Positions 25,167-33,809 are shown, counted from the stretch's first letter. The stretch: 64,000 nucleotides of DNA from CBDCCV01 sp965215025 (GCA_965215025.1 CBDCCV010000001.1:744001-808000); one strand, 5' to 3'. Notes: generated by a model from the letters alone, not told the origin. Translations and numbers: made by a program.

Positions 25167-26300
25167 ATGCCTCATCTCGAAACGCTTTTGGCGAGCGCCG
25201 GCTGCGTGCCCGATCCGCACACGGGCGCGCTCGTGGCCCCGCCCGTCCTCTCCTCCACGTTCGAGCGCGCGGCGGACGGCTCCTACCCCGGCGGCTACCA
25301 GTACAGCCGCACGGCCAATCCCACGCGCCACCTCTTCGAGACGACGCTCGCCGAAGCCGAGGGCGGCGCGGCGTGCGCGGCGTTCGCCTCCGGCATGGCC
25401 GCTGCGACGGCCGTCTTCCAGGCCCTCCGCCCCGGCGCCCACGTCCTCCTAGCCGATGACGTGTACTACGGCGTCCGCGCGCTCCTCGACGACGTGTTCG
25501 CCCGCTGGGACCTCACCTACGAAGCGGTTGACCTGGCAGACCTCGATGCGTTTGAGAAGGCGCTCGCAGATGCGAAAAAAGCGCAGGGTCTCGTCTGGGC
25601 TGAGACGCCCTCGAACCCACTGCTCAAGATCACCGACATCGCTGCCGTGGCCGAGCGCGCGAAAAACGCCGGCGCCCGCCTCGCGGTGGACGCGACGTGG
25701 ACGACGCCGCTGCTCCAACGCCCGCTCGACCTCGGCGCCGACCTCGTGGTGCACTCCGTTACCAAGTACCTCGGCGGGCACTCCGATCTTGTGGGCGGGG
25801 CGGTGGTGGCGCAGGAAGAAGACGAGTTTTTTGCGCACGTCCGCGCCGTGCAGGAAAAGGGCGGCGCGGTGATGGACCCGTTCAGCGCGTGGCTGGCGCT
25901 GCGCGGGATGCGCTCGCTCGGCGCGCGGCTGCGGCTTCAATGTGAGAACGCGCGGGCGGTAGCGGCTTTTCTGGACGCGCATCCGCGCGTGACCTGCGTG
26001 CACTTTCCCGGATTGGAGACGCACGCCGGCCACGCCACGGCCCGCCGGCAGATGGAGGACTTTGGGGCCATGCTCTCGTTCGAGGTCGCGGGCGGCGCGG
26101 AGGATGCGATGGGCGTGGCGGGGCGCTGCGAGGTCTTCACGCGCGCCACGAGCCTGGGCGGGACGGAAAGCCTCATCGAGCACCGCGCCTCTATCGAGCC
26201 GCCCTCTTCCACGACGCCCGCCGCGCTGCTCCGCCTCTCCGTTGGCCTGGAACGCGCCGAGGACTTGGTGGCGGATCTTTCGCAGGCGCTCGGCGATTAG
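25167..26300 (+). CDS. Cys/Met-metabolism PLP enzyme, cystathionine gamma-synthase/lyase family (377 aa)
   Basis: A cytoplasmic trans-sulfuration enzyme. HTGALVAPPVLSSTFERAADG, YQYSRTANPTRHLFETTLAEAEGG and AFASGMAAATAVFQAL form the N-terminal family signature. WAETPSNPLLKITDI and AVDATWTTPLLQRPLDLGADLVVHSVTKYLGGHSD follow, with the PLP Lys at about residue 198. SLGGTESLIEHRAS is the C-terminal signature. These motifs do not separate cystathionine gamma-synthase, beta-lyase or gamma-lyase. I chose the ATG at 25167 (MPHLETLLASAGC) because the frame upstream covers the promoter region of the divergent DUF429 gene. A C-rich leader precedes the start. Confidence 0.9.
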   Translation: MPHLETLLASAGCVPDPHTGALVAPPVLSSTFERAADGSYPGGYQYSRTANPTRHLFETTLAEAEGGAACAAFASGMAAATAVFQALRPGAHVLLADDVYYGVRALLDDVFARWDLTYEAVDLADLDAFEKALADAKKAQGLVWAETPSNPLLKITDIAAVAERAKNAGARLAVDATWTTPLLQRPLDLGADLVVHSVTKYLGGHSDLVGGAVVAQEEDEFFAHVRAVQEKGGAVMDPFSAWLALRGMRSLGARLRLQCENARAVAAFLDAHPRVTCVHFPGLETHAGHATARRQMEDFGAMLSFEVAGGAEDAMGVAGRCEVFTRATSLGGTESLIEHRASIEPPSSTTPAALLRLSVGLERAEDLVADLSQALGD

Positions 26301-26431
26301 GGGAGGCGCTCTCTGGAAGCGCTTCTACGTGTTCGCGTGTGTGTGTGGGTACGTGTTCACGCAAAGCCTCGTAAGCGAGCGCCCTCCGCGCCCTCAACAC
26401 GCAAGCACATTCTCACCCGAACACCTTCAGC

Positions 26432-27328
26432 ATGAAGCTCCGGCTCCCGTTTTTCCTTGCCAGCCGATTCGTGGCTGATGAAACGCTCGAAGGCACCGTC
26501 CCCGTCGTCCGCGACCTTAACCGGAAGGGGCTGCGCGTGGCGCTCGATCTCTTGGGCGAGCACGTCGAGAAGCGCGCCGTGGCCGAGGAGGCGCGCGACA
26601 CGTACATCGGCCTCGTAGAGAAAATCGCGCAGGAGCGGAAGGAGGGGCACCTCAGCCCCGCCGGCGTGAACGGCCGTTCGCCAGTGAACATCTCCATCAA
26701 GCTCTCCATGATGGGGCAGATGGTTGACGAGGACTTCTGCCTGGAGAACCTACTCCAGCTTTTGGAAGTGGCGAAGGAGCACGGCATCTTCGTTCGCCTG
26801 GACATGGAAGGGAGCGACCTCACCGCGTCCACGCTCTCCATCTTTGAGCGGGCGTACGAGGAGTACCCGCAGCACGTCGGCCCGGTGCTCCAGGCCATGC
26901 TCAAGCGCACCGCGCAGGACGTGGAGCGGATGTGCGAACTCGGCGCGAGCGTGCGTTTGTGCAAGGGCGCGTACAAGGAGCCGCCCGCTATCGCTTATCA
27001 GAACATGGACGCCATCCGCACGCAGTTCGTCAAGTACATGAAGCGCCTCGTGGCGGACGCGGGCTACGCCGGCATCGCCACGCACGACGACGCGCTCATC
27101 GAGGCAACGAAGCAGTTCGCGCGCGAAAACGACATTCCGCGCGACGCCTTCGAGTTTCAGATGCTCTACGGCCTGCGCTCAGAGACGCAGGAGCAGATGG
27201 TGCGCGACGGCTACAACATGCTCGTCTACGTCCCCTACGGCACGGAGTGGGTGCCGTACTTCTGGCGGCGCCTGCGCGAGCGTAAGGAGAACGTCACGTT
27301 CCTTTTGAAGAACGTCCTGCGGCGGTAG
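26432..27328 (+). CDS. Proline dehydrogenase (298 aa)
   Basis: A flavoenzyme oxidising L-proline to pyrroline-5-carboxylate, a stand-alone PRODH rather than a PutA fusion. Family segments are INISIKLSMMG-like sequence (VNISIKLSMMGQ), IFVRLDMEGSD, VRLCKGAYKEP with the active-site Lys region, IATHDDALIEA and FEFQMLYGLR. YVPYGTEWVPYFWRRLRERKEN is the C-terminal signature that includes the Arg pair binding the proline carboxylate. Length matches the monofunctional family of about 300 residues. No P5C dehydrogenase gene is in the window. The 131-base spacer upstream contains repeated GTGTTCGCGTG-like words. Confidence 0.93.
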   Translation: MKLRLPFFLASRFVADETLEGTVPVVRDLNRKGLRVALDLLGEHVEKRAVAEEARDTYIGLVEKIAQERKEGHLSPAGVNGRSPVNISIKLSMMGQMVDEDFCLENLLQLLEVAKEHGIFVRLDMEGSDLTASTLSIFERAYEEYPQHVGPVLQAMLKRTAQDVERMCELGASVRLCKGAYKEPPAIAYQNMDAIRTQFVKYMKRLVADAGYAGIATHDDALIEATKQFARENDIPRDAFEFQMLYGLRSETQEQMVRDGYNMLVYVPYGTEWVPYFWRRLRERKENVTFLLKNVLRR

Positions 27329-27436
27329 CTTCGCTCGGTAGCGCCTTTGCAGCGCCGTCGCTCCGCCAAGGCGCCGGTTGGCTCGAATCCGTCCCCATAG
27401 CGACGGGCTTTGCATCTCGGAGAAGAAACGCCCGGC

Positions 27437-27470
27437 GGCGGTGCTGCACCAGAGGCAACTGAGCACCGCC
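27437..27470 (-). terminator. Stem-loop downstream of the BON/LysM lipoprotein gene
   Basis: A 9-base stem, GGCGGTGCT (27437-27445) and AGCACCGCC (27462-27470), with a 16-base loop, lies 6 bases after the stop on the minus strand. It is followed in that direction by a GC run and TTTCTTCT. It fits a factor-independent terminator of moderate quality and also lies downstream of the convergent proline dehydrogenase gene. Confidence 0.55.
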
Positions 27471-27476
27471 GCGCCG

Positions 27477-28085
27477 TCAGCGCACGCGCAGGCGCTCGCC
27501 CGGCTTCACCTTGTTCGAGCGCAGGCTGTTGAGCTGCTTCAGGCGGTCCACGGTGGTGTCGTTGCGCCGCGCGATGATCCAAAGCGACTCGCCGGAGCGC
27601 ACGGTGTGGTACACGGCGCCCGCCGTGCCCTCCACCGCCGGCGCGGCGGGCGCTGAGACCGCTTCGGCCTCGGGCGCGAACGGCTCGCCGGCCACCGTCA
27701 GCCGGTTCTCGACAACGCGGACACCCTCGACCTTCTGCGCCACGGCGGCAGCGCGGGCGCGCTCGTCAAGCGTCTGCACGTCGCCGAAGAGGACGGCGCG
27801 CTCGCCTGTGACCTCGGGATCGAAGTCGAAGGGGCGCAGGGCCGGCTCGGCGACGAGCGCTTTTTTGATGCGGGCGGCGGTGGCGGCGTCTTCAAGGCGC
27901 TCGGCCACGCTGCGGTTGCCCTCCGCCTCCGGCGCTACGGCAGGCGCCGGCTCGCTGATGCGGGCGCCGCCGTTCTCCCCGGCAGCGGGCGCCTCGGCTT
28001 CGGGCGCCGCCTCCTCAGAGGCGCACGCCGCGCTGCCGAAGGCGCACAGGCTCAGCACGACGAGGAGCGTGGCAAAGGACCGCAT
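27477..28085 (-). CDS. Lipoprotein with BON and LysM domains (202 aa)
   Basis: An envelope lipoprotein that probably binds peptidoglycan. The N-terminus MRSFATLLVVLSLCAFGSAAC is a lipoprotein signal with lipobox SAAC. An acidic linker follows, then a BON domain (about residues 70-130: TAARIKKALVAEPALRPFDF, VTGERAVLFGDVQTLDERA, VEGVRVVENRLTV). The chain ends with a LysM domain (YHTVRSGESLWIIARRNDTT, VDRLKQLNSLRSNKVKPGER). A TTG at 28109 would add eight residues, but the ATG at 28085 begins exactly at the signal peptide. BON plus LysM is also seen in YgaU-like proteins of other bacteria. It is 58 bases downstream of the thioredoxin reductase gene. Confidence 0.88.
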   Translation of the reverse strand: MRSFATLLVVLSLCAFGSAACASEEAAPEAEAPAAGENGGARISEPAPAVAPEAEGNRSVAERLEDAATAARIKKALVAEPALRPFDFDPEVTGERAVLFGDVQTLDERARAAAVAQKVEGVRVVENRLTVAGEPFAPEAEAVSAPAAPAVEGTAGAVYHTVRSGESLWIIARRNDTTVDRLKQLNSLRSNKVKPGERLRVR

Positions 28086-28143
28086 TGGCGTGGGGCTTCG
28101 CTTTTCCAAAGCAAACCTTCTCTAAAAGAAAGCGCGGCGCCGC

Positions 28144-29214
28144 TTACGCCTCTTCGAGCACGTCGGTGCTTTCCTCGCTCTTCTCTGCGGGGTCGGCGTG
28201 GTACTCCGTCTCCGTGCGCGTGCCCTCGATGGCGCCGTGCTCGGCGAGCCAGCGCTCGGCGTCGATGGCGGCCATGCAGCCAGTGCCGGCGGCCGTGACG
28301 GCCTGGCGGTAGACGTGGTCCTGCGCATCACCCGAGGCGAAAACGCCGTCCACGCTCGTGTGCGTCGAGTCCGCCTTCGTCTTGATGTAGCCCTGCTCGT
28401 CCATCTCGAGCCAGCCCTCGAATACCTCCGTGTTCGGCGTGTGGCCGATGGCGACGAAAAGGCCCGTCACGGGCAGCTCGTACGTTTCCTCGGTGTCGTT
28501 CTTGCGGATTTTCACGCCCTCGACGCCGGTTTCGCCCAGGACGTCCACGACCTCCTGATTCCAGAGGAACTCGATCTTGTCATTCTTGAAGGCGCGCTCC
28601 TGCATGATCTGCGAGGCGCGCAGCTCGTCGCGGCGGTGGATGACGTGCACCTTCTTGGCGAAGCGCGTCAGGAAAAGCGCCTCCTCCATGGCCGAGTCCC
28701 CGCCGCCGACGATGGCGACCTCCTCGCCGCGGAAGAACGCGCCGTCGCACGTGGCGCACGCCGAGACGCCGTGGCCGAGGAGCCGCTGCTCGTTTTCGAG
28801 GCCGAGGTACCGCGCCGAGGCGCCCGTGGCGATGATGAGCGTCTGCGCCAGAACGGGCTTCGCGCCATCGACCAGGAAGCGGAAGGGACGCCGGGAGAGG
28901 TCCACGTCCGTGACGGTGCCGTAGCGCACCTCCGTGCCGAAGCGCACCGCCTGCGCCTCGAGGTCCTCCATCATCTCCGGGCCGAGGATGCCTTCGGGGT
29001 AGCCGGGGAAGTTTTCCACATCGGTCGTGGTCATCAGCTGCCCGCCCGGCTCTTCGCCCTGGAAGACGAGCGGTTCGAGGTTGGCGCGCGCGGTGTAGAG
29101 CGCCGCCGTCCACCCCGCCGGCCCCGTTCCTACGATGACGACCTCGCGGTTTTCTGCTCCCGCGAAGTCGATGCCGTCAAAAGCTGAGCGATCCGGTGTG
29201 CCGTTCATCTGCAT
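28144..29214 (-). CDS. trxB: Thioredoxin reductase (356 aa)
   Basis: NADPH- and FAD-dependent reductase that reduces thioredoxin in the cytoplasm. The FAD site is VVIVGTGPAGWTAALYTARA, with the glutamine segment GGQLMTTTDVENFPGYPEG. The redox pair CATC is in GVSACATCDGAFF, the NADPH site is AIVGGGDSAMEEALFL, and the C-terminal FAD segment is GVFASGDAQDHVYRQA. I start at the ATG at 29214; a second ATG lies at 29208 and both are plausible. The open frame above them covers the hairpin after trxA. Compared with E. coli TrxB it has a charged C-terminal tail (HADPAEKSEESTDVLEEA). The thioredoxin gene is directly upstream. Confidence 0.95.
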   Translation of the reverse strand: MQMNGTPDRSAFDGIDFAGAENREVVIVGTGPAGWTAALYTARANLEPLVFQGEEPGGQLMTTTDVENFPGYPEGILGPEMMEDLEAQAVRFGTEVRYGTVTDVDLSRRPFRFLVDGAKPVLAQTLIIATGASARYLGLENEQRLLGHGVSACATCDGAFFRGEEVAIVGGGDSAMEEALFLTRFAKKVHVIHRRDELRASQIMQERAFKNDKIEFLWNQEVVDVLGETGVEGVKIRKNDTEETYELPVTGLFVAIGHTPNTEVFEGWLEMDEQGYIKTKADSTHTSVDGVFASGDAQDHVYRQAVTAAGTGCMAAIDAERWLAEHGAIEGTRTETEYHADPAEKSEESTDVLEEA

Positions 29215-29250
29215 AAAGCAAAAGGGGATTCGAGAGGCGGAAATGAAGAA

Positions 29251-29288
29251 GGTTGGAAGACCGAGACACACGTGCCGGTCTTCCAACC
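29251..29288 (-). terminator. Hairpin between trxA and trxB
   Basis: A perfect 13-base stem, GGTTGGAAGACCG (29251-29263) and CGGTCTTCCAACC (29276-29288), with a 12-base loop, lies 25 bases after the trxA stop. It is followed on the minus strand by TTCTTCATTT. It looks like a terminator or attenuator that would lower trxB expression relative to trxA. Confidence 0.75.
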
Positions 29289-29313
29289 TCTGCTGTTGCA
29301 AAACCGAAGCGCG

Positions 29314-29658
29314 TTACGCCGGCTGTCCGGCCAGGCTTTCCAGCTTCTGCGCGAGCTGCTGCTTCGGCACGGCACCCACCTTCTGCTCAACCACTTCGCC
29401 GTCTTTGAAGAAGAGCAGCGTGGGGATGGACCGGACGTTGTACTTCATGGCCGTCTGCTGGTTGTCGTCCACATCGAGCTTGCCCACTTTGGCGCGCCCG
29501 TCAAAGTCGGCGGCCAGCTCCTCAATGGTCGGGGCGATGGCGCGACACGGCCCACACCACTCGGCCCAGAAGTCCACGAGCACGGGCTGATCGGAGTTAA
29601 GCACCTCGTCTTCAAAGTTCGCGTCGGTGAGCGTGACGTACTTGCCGTTCTGTGCCAT
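29314..29658 (-). CDS. trxA: Thioredoxin (114 aa)
   Basis: Cytoplasmic disulfide reductant. It has the catalytic WCGPC in FWAEWCGPCRAIAPTIEELA, the cis-Pro segment NVRSIPTLLFFKDGE and a normal length. I start at the ATG at 29658 (MAQNGKYVTLTDANF). The same frame is open for about 100 more codons upstream, but that stretch encodes repeated Arg/Glu/Ala words from a tandem DNA repeat and is not thioredoxin. The trxB gene follows after a hairpin, so this forms a thioredoxin system pair. Confidence 0.95.
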   Translation of the reverse strand: MAQNGKYVTLTDANFEDEVLNSDQPVLVDFWAEWCGPCRAIAPTIEELAADFDGRAKVGKLDVDDNQQTAMKYNVRSIPTLLFFKDGEVVEQKVGAVPKQQLAQKLESLAGQPA

Positions 29659-29766
29659 GAGGATTGGCCTGTTTTCGTGTGCGAAGAATGCGAGCAAAGG
29701 AGTTGTGAGCGGACGCTTGAACACGAGCCGGCAGGCGCTGTTTCTGCGCGCCCCGGCTTGTCGCTT

Positions 29767-29806
29767 ACGTGCTCGCTCACGTGCTCGCTCACGTGCTCGC
29801 TCACGT
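29767..29806. repeat. 12-base tandem repeat upstream of trxA
   Basis: Three perfect copies of ACGTGCTCGCTC (29767-29802) are followed by a partial ACGT. Each junction creates the palindrome CACGTG or a close variant. The array lies 109-148 bases upstream of the trxA start. It may be simple replication slippage or a set of protein-binding sites. Confidence 0.7.
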
Positions 29807-29890
29807 CCTAAAGTCGCAAGGCCCGTTCCACCACGTCCGATGCTGACGCGCGGGCAGACTCTCCTGCCAGAACCGCAGGCGGCGGCGTGC

Positions 29891-32164
29891 TCAAACGCCG
29901 AGGCGCTCAGGCAGCGCGTTCTGATACGTCTGAGCCAGCGTTCGGCCATCTGCGTTGATAGCGAGTTGCCCGTTTACTTCGACGCGCAGCCTTGCCTCGG
30001 CGGTGACGCGGCCAATCTGCGCGGCCTGCACGGCATGATCGGCACAGACGGCCTGCACTTCCTCCTTGCCCGGCGCGGCCGAGAACACGATCCGCGACTG
30101 CGCCTCGCCGAAGAGGAGCGCGTCGAGCCGCATGGCTTCCGGTTGCTTCAGCGCGATCTCGACGCCCAGTCCATCGGAGAAGATGGCTTTCTCAGCGAGG
30201 CAGACGGCCAGCCCGCCGTCCGAGACGTCGTGCGCGCTTTGGACGAGGCCAGTGCGGATGAGGGCGAGCATGGCCTGCTGCACAACCTTTTCTTCATCGA
30301 GGTCGAGCAGCGGCGCTTCGCCCGCCGTTTTGCCGTGCACGGATGCGAGGTACTCCGACGCCTCGATGCCGCCCCGGTGCTGCCACGCTGATGGAGTGAG
30401 GAGGAAAACGGCGTCGCCCGCATCTTTGAAACTGGCCGTCGTGGCGTGCTTTTCTACCTCCTCGACCACGCCGAGCATCCCGATGGTGGGCGTGGGGAAG
30501 ACGGCGCCGTCGGGGTTCTCGTTGTAGAAGGAGACGTTGCCGCCGGTGACGGGCGTAGACAAAACGCGGCAGGCGTCGCTCATGCCGGCCACGGCTTCCT
30601 TGAACGTCCAGTAGACCTCCGGCTTGTACGGATTGCCGAAGTTGAGGCAGTTGGTGATCGCCACGGGCTGGCCACCGGCGCAGACGACGTTGCGCGCCGC
30701 CTCAGCTACGGCGATCTGCCCGCCGCGCCGCGGGTTGAGATACACATAGCGCCCGTTGCAGTCCGTCTTAACGGCGAGGCCCTTGCCGGTGCCTTTCACA
30801 CGCACCACGGCGGCATCGCTCGGCCCCGGCCCAACGACGGTGTTCGTGCGCACCATCGTGTCGTACTGCTCGAACACCCACGCTTTGCTGGCGATGTTCG
30901 GCGCGCTGAGCAAGGTAAGCAGCGCGTGCTCCGCCGCCTTCGGCTGGAGGTCCGGCACCGTGGAGAAGTCGAAGCCGCGCGTGCGCTGCAAATAGGCCGG
31001 CTCTTTCGTCTCGCGGTGGTAGACGGGCGCACCGCCGCCTAAGACGAGGTGCTCCGCCGGGACGTTCGCCACTTCATCGCCGTGCCAGAGGATGCGCACG
31101 CGGCCGTCGCCTGTGACCTCACCGATGGGTTCGGCGCCGAGGTCCCACTTGTCGAAGATGGCTTTCAGGTCCTCCTCGCGCCCTTTCCGGCAGACGATGA
31201 GCATCCGCTCCTGACTTTCGGAGAGCATGATCTCGTACGGCGTCATGCCGCTCTCGCGCGTGGGCACCTTGTCGGCGTGGATCGTCATGCCGTTTCCACC
31301 CTTCGCGCTCATCTCGCACGAGGAGCACGTCAGCCCCGCCGCGCCCATGTCCTGGATGCCGACGACGACGCCCGCGTTGAGCGCTTCAAGCGTGGCTTCG
31401 AGCAGGAGCTTCTCGGTGAAGGGATCGCCCACCTGCACGCTCGGCCGCTTCGCCTCGCTCTCCTCGCTGATCTCTTCGGAAGCGAATGTGGCGCCGTGAA
31501 TCCCATCGCGCCCCGTCGCCGCGCCGACGATGTAGACGGCGCTCCCCGGCTCGCGCGCCGTCGCCGAGGCCATCTCGCCGTGCTTGAGGATGCCGACGCT
31601 CATGGCGTTCACGAGCGGATTGCCTTCGTACGCCCGGTCGAAAAACACCTCCCCGCCCACCGTCGGCACGCCGAAGGAGTTGCCGTAGTCGCCGATGCCG
31701 CGCACGACGCCGTCCACGAGGTAGCGTACGCGCGGATTCTCCGGCGATCCGAACCGTAGCGAGTTGAGCGCGCAGACGGGCCGCGCCCCCATCGTGAAGA
31801 TGTCGCGGTGGATGCCGCCCACGCCCGTAGCCGCGCCCTGATACGGCTCCACCGCCGAGGGGTGGTTATGGCTCTCGATCTTAAACGCCACCGCCAGCCC
31901 TTCGCCGATGTCCACGAGGCCGGCGTTCTCCTCGCCCGCGCCCACGAGGAGCGCTTCGCCCTCCTGCGGCAGCGTCTTCAGGACGGCGATGGAGTTTTTG
32001 TACGAGCAGTGCTCGCTCCACATCACCGAGTAGATGCCCAGCTCGACGAACGTAGGCGTGCGGCCCAGCTTCTCGACGATCCAGCTGTACTCTTCTTCGG
32101 TGAGGCCGTGTTCTTCGGCAAGGGCGGGGGTGACGGCAGGTTCGCGGAGGGCGGTCTGCGGCAT
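29891..32164 (-). CDS. purL: Phosphoribosylformylglycinamidine synthase subunit PurL (757 aa)
   Basis: Catalyses the ATP- and glutamine-dependent conversion of FGAR to FGAM in purine biosynthesis. At 757 residues it is the small PurL type, which needs separate PurS and PurQ subunits; those genes are not in the window. Visible segments are FVELGIYSVMWSEHCSYKNS, KIESHNHPSAVEPYQGAATG, GVGGIHRDIFTMGARPVC, GGEVFFDRAYEGNPLVNAMS, QDMGAAGLTCSSCEMSAKGG and, in the second half, NCLNFGNPYKPE and SAHDVSDGGLAVCLAE. I start at the ATG at 32164 (MPQTALREPAVTP). The open frame upstream crosses a terminator hairpin of the preceding gene and is not coding. Confidence 0.96.
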   Translation of the reverse strand: MPQTALREPAVTPALAEEHGLTEEEYSWIVEKLGRTPTFVELGIYSVMWSEHCSYKNSIAVLKTLPQEGEALLVGAGEENAGLVDIGEGLAVAFKIESHNHPSAVEPYQGAATGVGGIHRDIFTMGARPVCALNSLRFGSPENPRVRYLVDGVVRGIGDYGNSFGVPTVGGEVFFDRAYEGNPLVNAMSVGILKHGEMASATAREPGSAVYIVGAATGRDGIHGATFASEEISEESEAKRPSVQVGDPFTEKLLLEATLEALNAGVVVGIQDMGAAGLTCSSCEMSAKGGNGMTIHADKVPTRESGMTPYEIMLSESQERMLIVCRKGREEDLKAIFDKWDLGAEPIGEVTGDGRVRILWHGDEVANVPAEHLVLGGGAPVYHRETKEPAYLQRTRGFDFSTVPDLQPKAAEHALLTLLSAPNIASKAWVFEQYDTMVRTNTVVGPGPSDAAVVRVKGTGKGLAVKTDCNGRYVYLNPRRGGQIAVAEAARNVVCAGGQPVAITNCLNFGNPYKPEVYWTFKEAVAGMSDACRVLSTPVTGGNVSFYNENPDGAVFPTPTIGMLGVVEEVEKHATTASFKDAGDAVFLLTPSAWQHRGGIEASEYLASVHGKTAGEAPLLDLDEEKVVQQAMLALIRTGLVQSAHDVSDGGLAVCLAEKAIFSDGLGVEIALKQPEAMRLDALLFGEAQSRIVFSAAPGKEEVQAVCADHAVQAAQIGRVTAEARLRVEVNGQLAINADGRTLAQTYQNALPERLGV

Positions 32165-32219
32165 GAGACTCGGGGAGGGCGGCAGGAGACGTGAGCGTAC
32201 CGTTTGTAAGCATAAGAAA

Positions 32220-32252
32220 GGCGCCCGATCCTCCGAGGAGGAAACGGGCGCC
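32220..32252 (-). terminator. Nested hairpin terminator downstream of the TonB-plug lipoprotein gene
   Basis: The outer stem is GGCGCCCG (32220-32227) with CGGGCGCC (32245-32252), and the inner palindrome is TCCTCCGAGGAGGA (32229-32242). On the minus strand the stem is followed by TTTCTTATG. Position and structure fit an intrinsic terminator for the gene ending at 32314, placed before purL. Confidence 0.75.
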
Positions 32253-32313
32253 CGATTGCAAAGCATCCGTCAAATCCCGAACGCCCGAAGGCACGCCGGA
32301 TGCGCAACGCTGC

Positions 32314-32724
32314 CTACCTCCGCCGTCCGCGCTTCGTGGTGATGAGGACGACGCCGTCGCCCGCGCGCGGGCCGTAAGCGGCCAGCTCCCACGGCCGCGT
32401 CAGCACCTCAACGCGTTCGACGTCGTAGAGGCTGAGCACCGAGAGCGTCCCACCGCCGGGGTGCGGCGTTAGCGGCATCCCGTCCACGACGAAGAGCGGC
32501 TCCTGGAGCGCCCCTCGGACGCGGATCTCGTAACCGCCGCCGCTGCGGTACACCTGCACGCCGGGGTGGTGCTTGAGCAGCTCCTCGACGCGGCTGACGC
32601 GGTCGGCGGGCAGGGGGCGGTCCGGCGCACGGGCCTCGCGTGTCGAGGAGGAAGAAGCGCAGCCGGCTGCCAGGAGCAGCACAAGGAGGAGCAGCGGTAG
32701 GAGGTGCAAGCTTTTCGTAGTCAT
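32314..32724 (-). CDS. Lipoprotein with a stand-alone TonB-dependent-receptor plug domain (136 aa)
   Basis: The N-terminus MTTKSLHLLPLLLLVLLLAAGC is a lipoprotein signal (lipobox AAGC). It is followed by a short Ser-rich linker and then a domain resembling the plug of SusC/TonB-dependent receptors: VEELLKHHPGVQVYRSGGGY, IRVRGALQEPLFVVDGMPL, LSLYDVERVEVLTRPWELAAYG and GDGVVLITTKRG. There is no beta-barrel after the plug and the stop is intact, so this is a complete short protein rather than a truncated receptor. A strong GGAGG precedes the start by 9 bases. Its function is unknown. It could interact with TonB or with an outer-membrane partner (inference). Confidence 0.82.
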   Translation of the reverse strand: MTTKSLHLLPLLLLVLLLAAGCASSSSTREARAPDRPLPADRVSRVEELLKHHPGVQVYRSGGGYEIRVRGALQEPLFVVDGMPLTPHPGGGTLSVLSLYDVERVEVLTRPWELAAYGPRAGDGVVLITTKRGRRR

Positions 32725-32778
32725 GGCTCATGCCTCCGGGTTGTGCTTTGTGAATGGGCGTCTGCTTCTTAACAGCGT

Positions 32779-32818
32779 GCCAGGGCACCTCTTTCGCACA
32801 GGCTGAAGGTGCCCTGGC
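32779..32818 (-). terminator. Hairpin downstream of the HEAT-like secreted protein gene
   Basis: A 12-base perfect stem, GCCAGGGCACCT (32779-32790) and AGGTGCCCTGGC (32807-32818), starts 20 bases after the stop of the minus-strand gene at 32838. The following minus-strand bases are not T-rich, so it may work with Rho or as an RNA-stabilising structure. Confidence 0.6.
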
Positions 32819-32837
32819 CTCTCGTCTAGCGCCGCGC

Positions 32838-33617
32838 TCAGCGCTCCTGCGGTTCGTTCTGCTCTTCGCTCGCGCTGAGGAGGACCTCCTCCTGTGCCGC
32901 CTCTGCCGCCAGCCGCTCGGCGCGGGCCTGCCGCCGCTCGGCGCGCTCGATGCGCGCCTTCGTCAGCAGGGTGCGCTTCCCGCCGCGCTTGGCGATCCAT
33001 TCGGCCAGCTCCGGGTAGGTCTGCGTGTAGTAGGCCGCGATGGCGCGGCGCGCGCGGCGCTGCACAAAGCGGTCGCGGTCCTCATCGGAGAGCGCGACGA
33101 GCGCCTCAATGCCGCTCCTCTCCTTACCCAGGAGGCAGATCGCCGTGGCGGCCATCTGACGCTCGCGCGGGTGGCGCGCGCCGGCGTAGACGGCGAGGAG
33201 CGTCGGCACCAGGGCGTCGGCAGTCGCGGGAGCTTTCAGCGCCAGGTCGTAGCCGGGCTGCTGCAGGAGCACGATGAGTGTGACGAGCACTTCCTCGCGC
33301 ACCTGGCGGATGGGGGAGCGCATACTGGCCTTGAGCTGGCGCGGGTAGCCTTTCAGCCAGACCGGGCGCGGGCCATACAAAGGCAAGGCCGAAGCGGTGC
33401 TGGCGGTGACTGCGCTGACGGCTTCAGCAGACTGTCCAGGCTCTGAGGAGCCGGGCTGCGGGGCCGCTGGCGTCTGGGCGCGAGCCGGCAGAGAGAGGCA
33501 GGCCGCGAAGACGAAGAGCGTCAGCGCTTTTGCCACAAAGACGCGGCTGCAGAAGATGCGCCCGGTGGCGTAGAGGCGATAGGCGCCTTGGCTGCGTAGG
33601 ATAGATGAAGCTTTCAT
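32838..33617 (-). CDS. Secreted protein with HEAT-like helical repeats (259 aa)
   Basis: I do not recognise a named family. The N-terminus contains a hydrophobic segment (ALTLFVFAACLSLPARAQ) consistent with a Sec signal peptide cleaved after ARAQ. A Pro/Ser/Ala-rich linker follows. Then come helical pairs resembling HEAT or Armadillo repeats (VREEVLVTLIVLLQQPGYD, ALVPTLLAVYAGARHPRERQ, IEALVALSDEDRDRFVQRRA) and a charged C-terminal helix rich in Arg, Ala and Glu. An AGGTGA Shine-Dalgarno lies before the ATG. The mature protein is likely periplasmic and may be a scaffold; no catalytic motif is visible. Confidence 0.72.
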   Translation of the reverse strand: MKASSILRSQGAYRLYATGRIFCSRVFVAKALTLFVFAACLSLPARAQTPAAPQPGSSEPGQSAEAVSAVTASTASALPLYGPRPVWLKGYPRQLKASMRSPIRQVREEVLVTLIVLLQQPGYDLALKAPATADALVPTLLAVYAGARHPRERQMAATAICLLGKERSGIEALVALSDEDRDRFVQRRARRAIAAYYTQTYPELAEWIAKRGGKRTLLTKARIERAERRQARAERLAAEAAQEEVLLSASEEQNEPQER

Positions 33618-33809
33618 GGGGTCACCTCATTGAGTTTCGGGTTCGTGGTTTCTCCCGCCTCAGGGCCTTTCCGGGAAGTAAGCAGGTCACCTTCCGTATT
33701 TGACTGGCAATGAAGCGGGGGTCTTTGGATTGCTTCTTTTGCGTAGGGGTCGGAGAACCCTCCTTTTGATTATCTTGAGTAGGACGGAGGGAGAAAAAAG
33801 CCGCGTCTA

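Noticed and set aside
29659..29949. N-terminal extension of thioredoxin
   Set aside because: It encodes a tandem DNA repeat and enters purL. Thioredoxins begin at the ATG at 29658 by homology.
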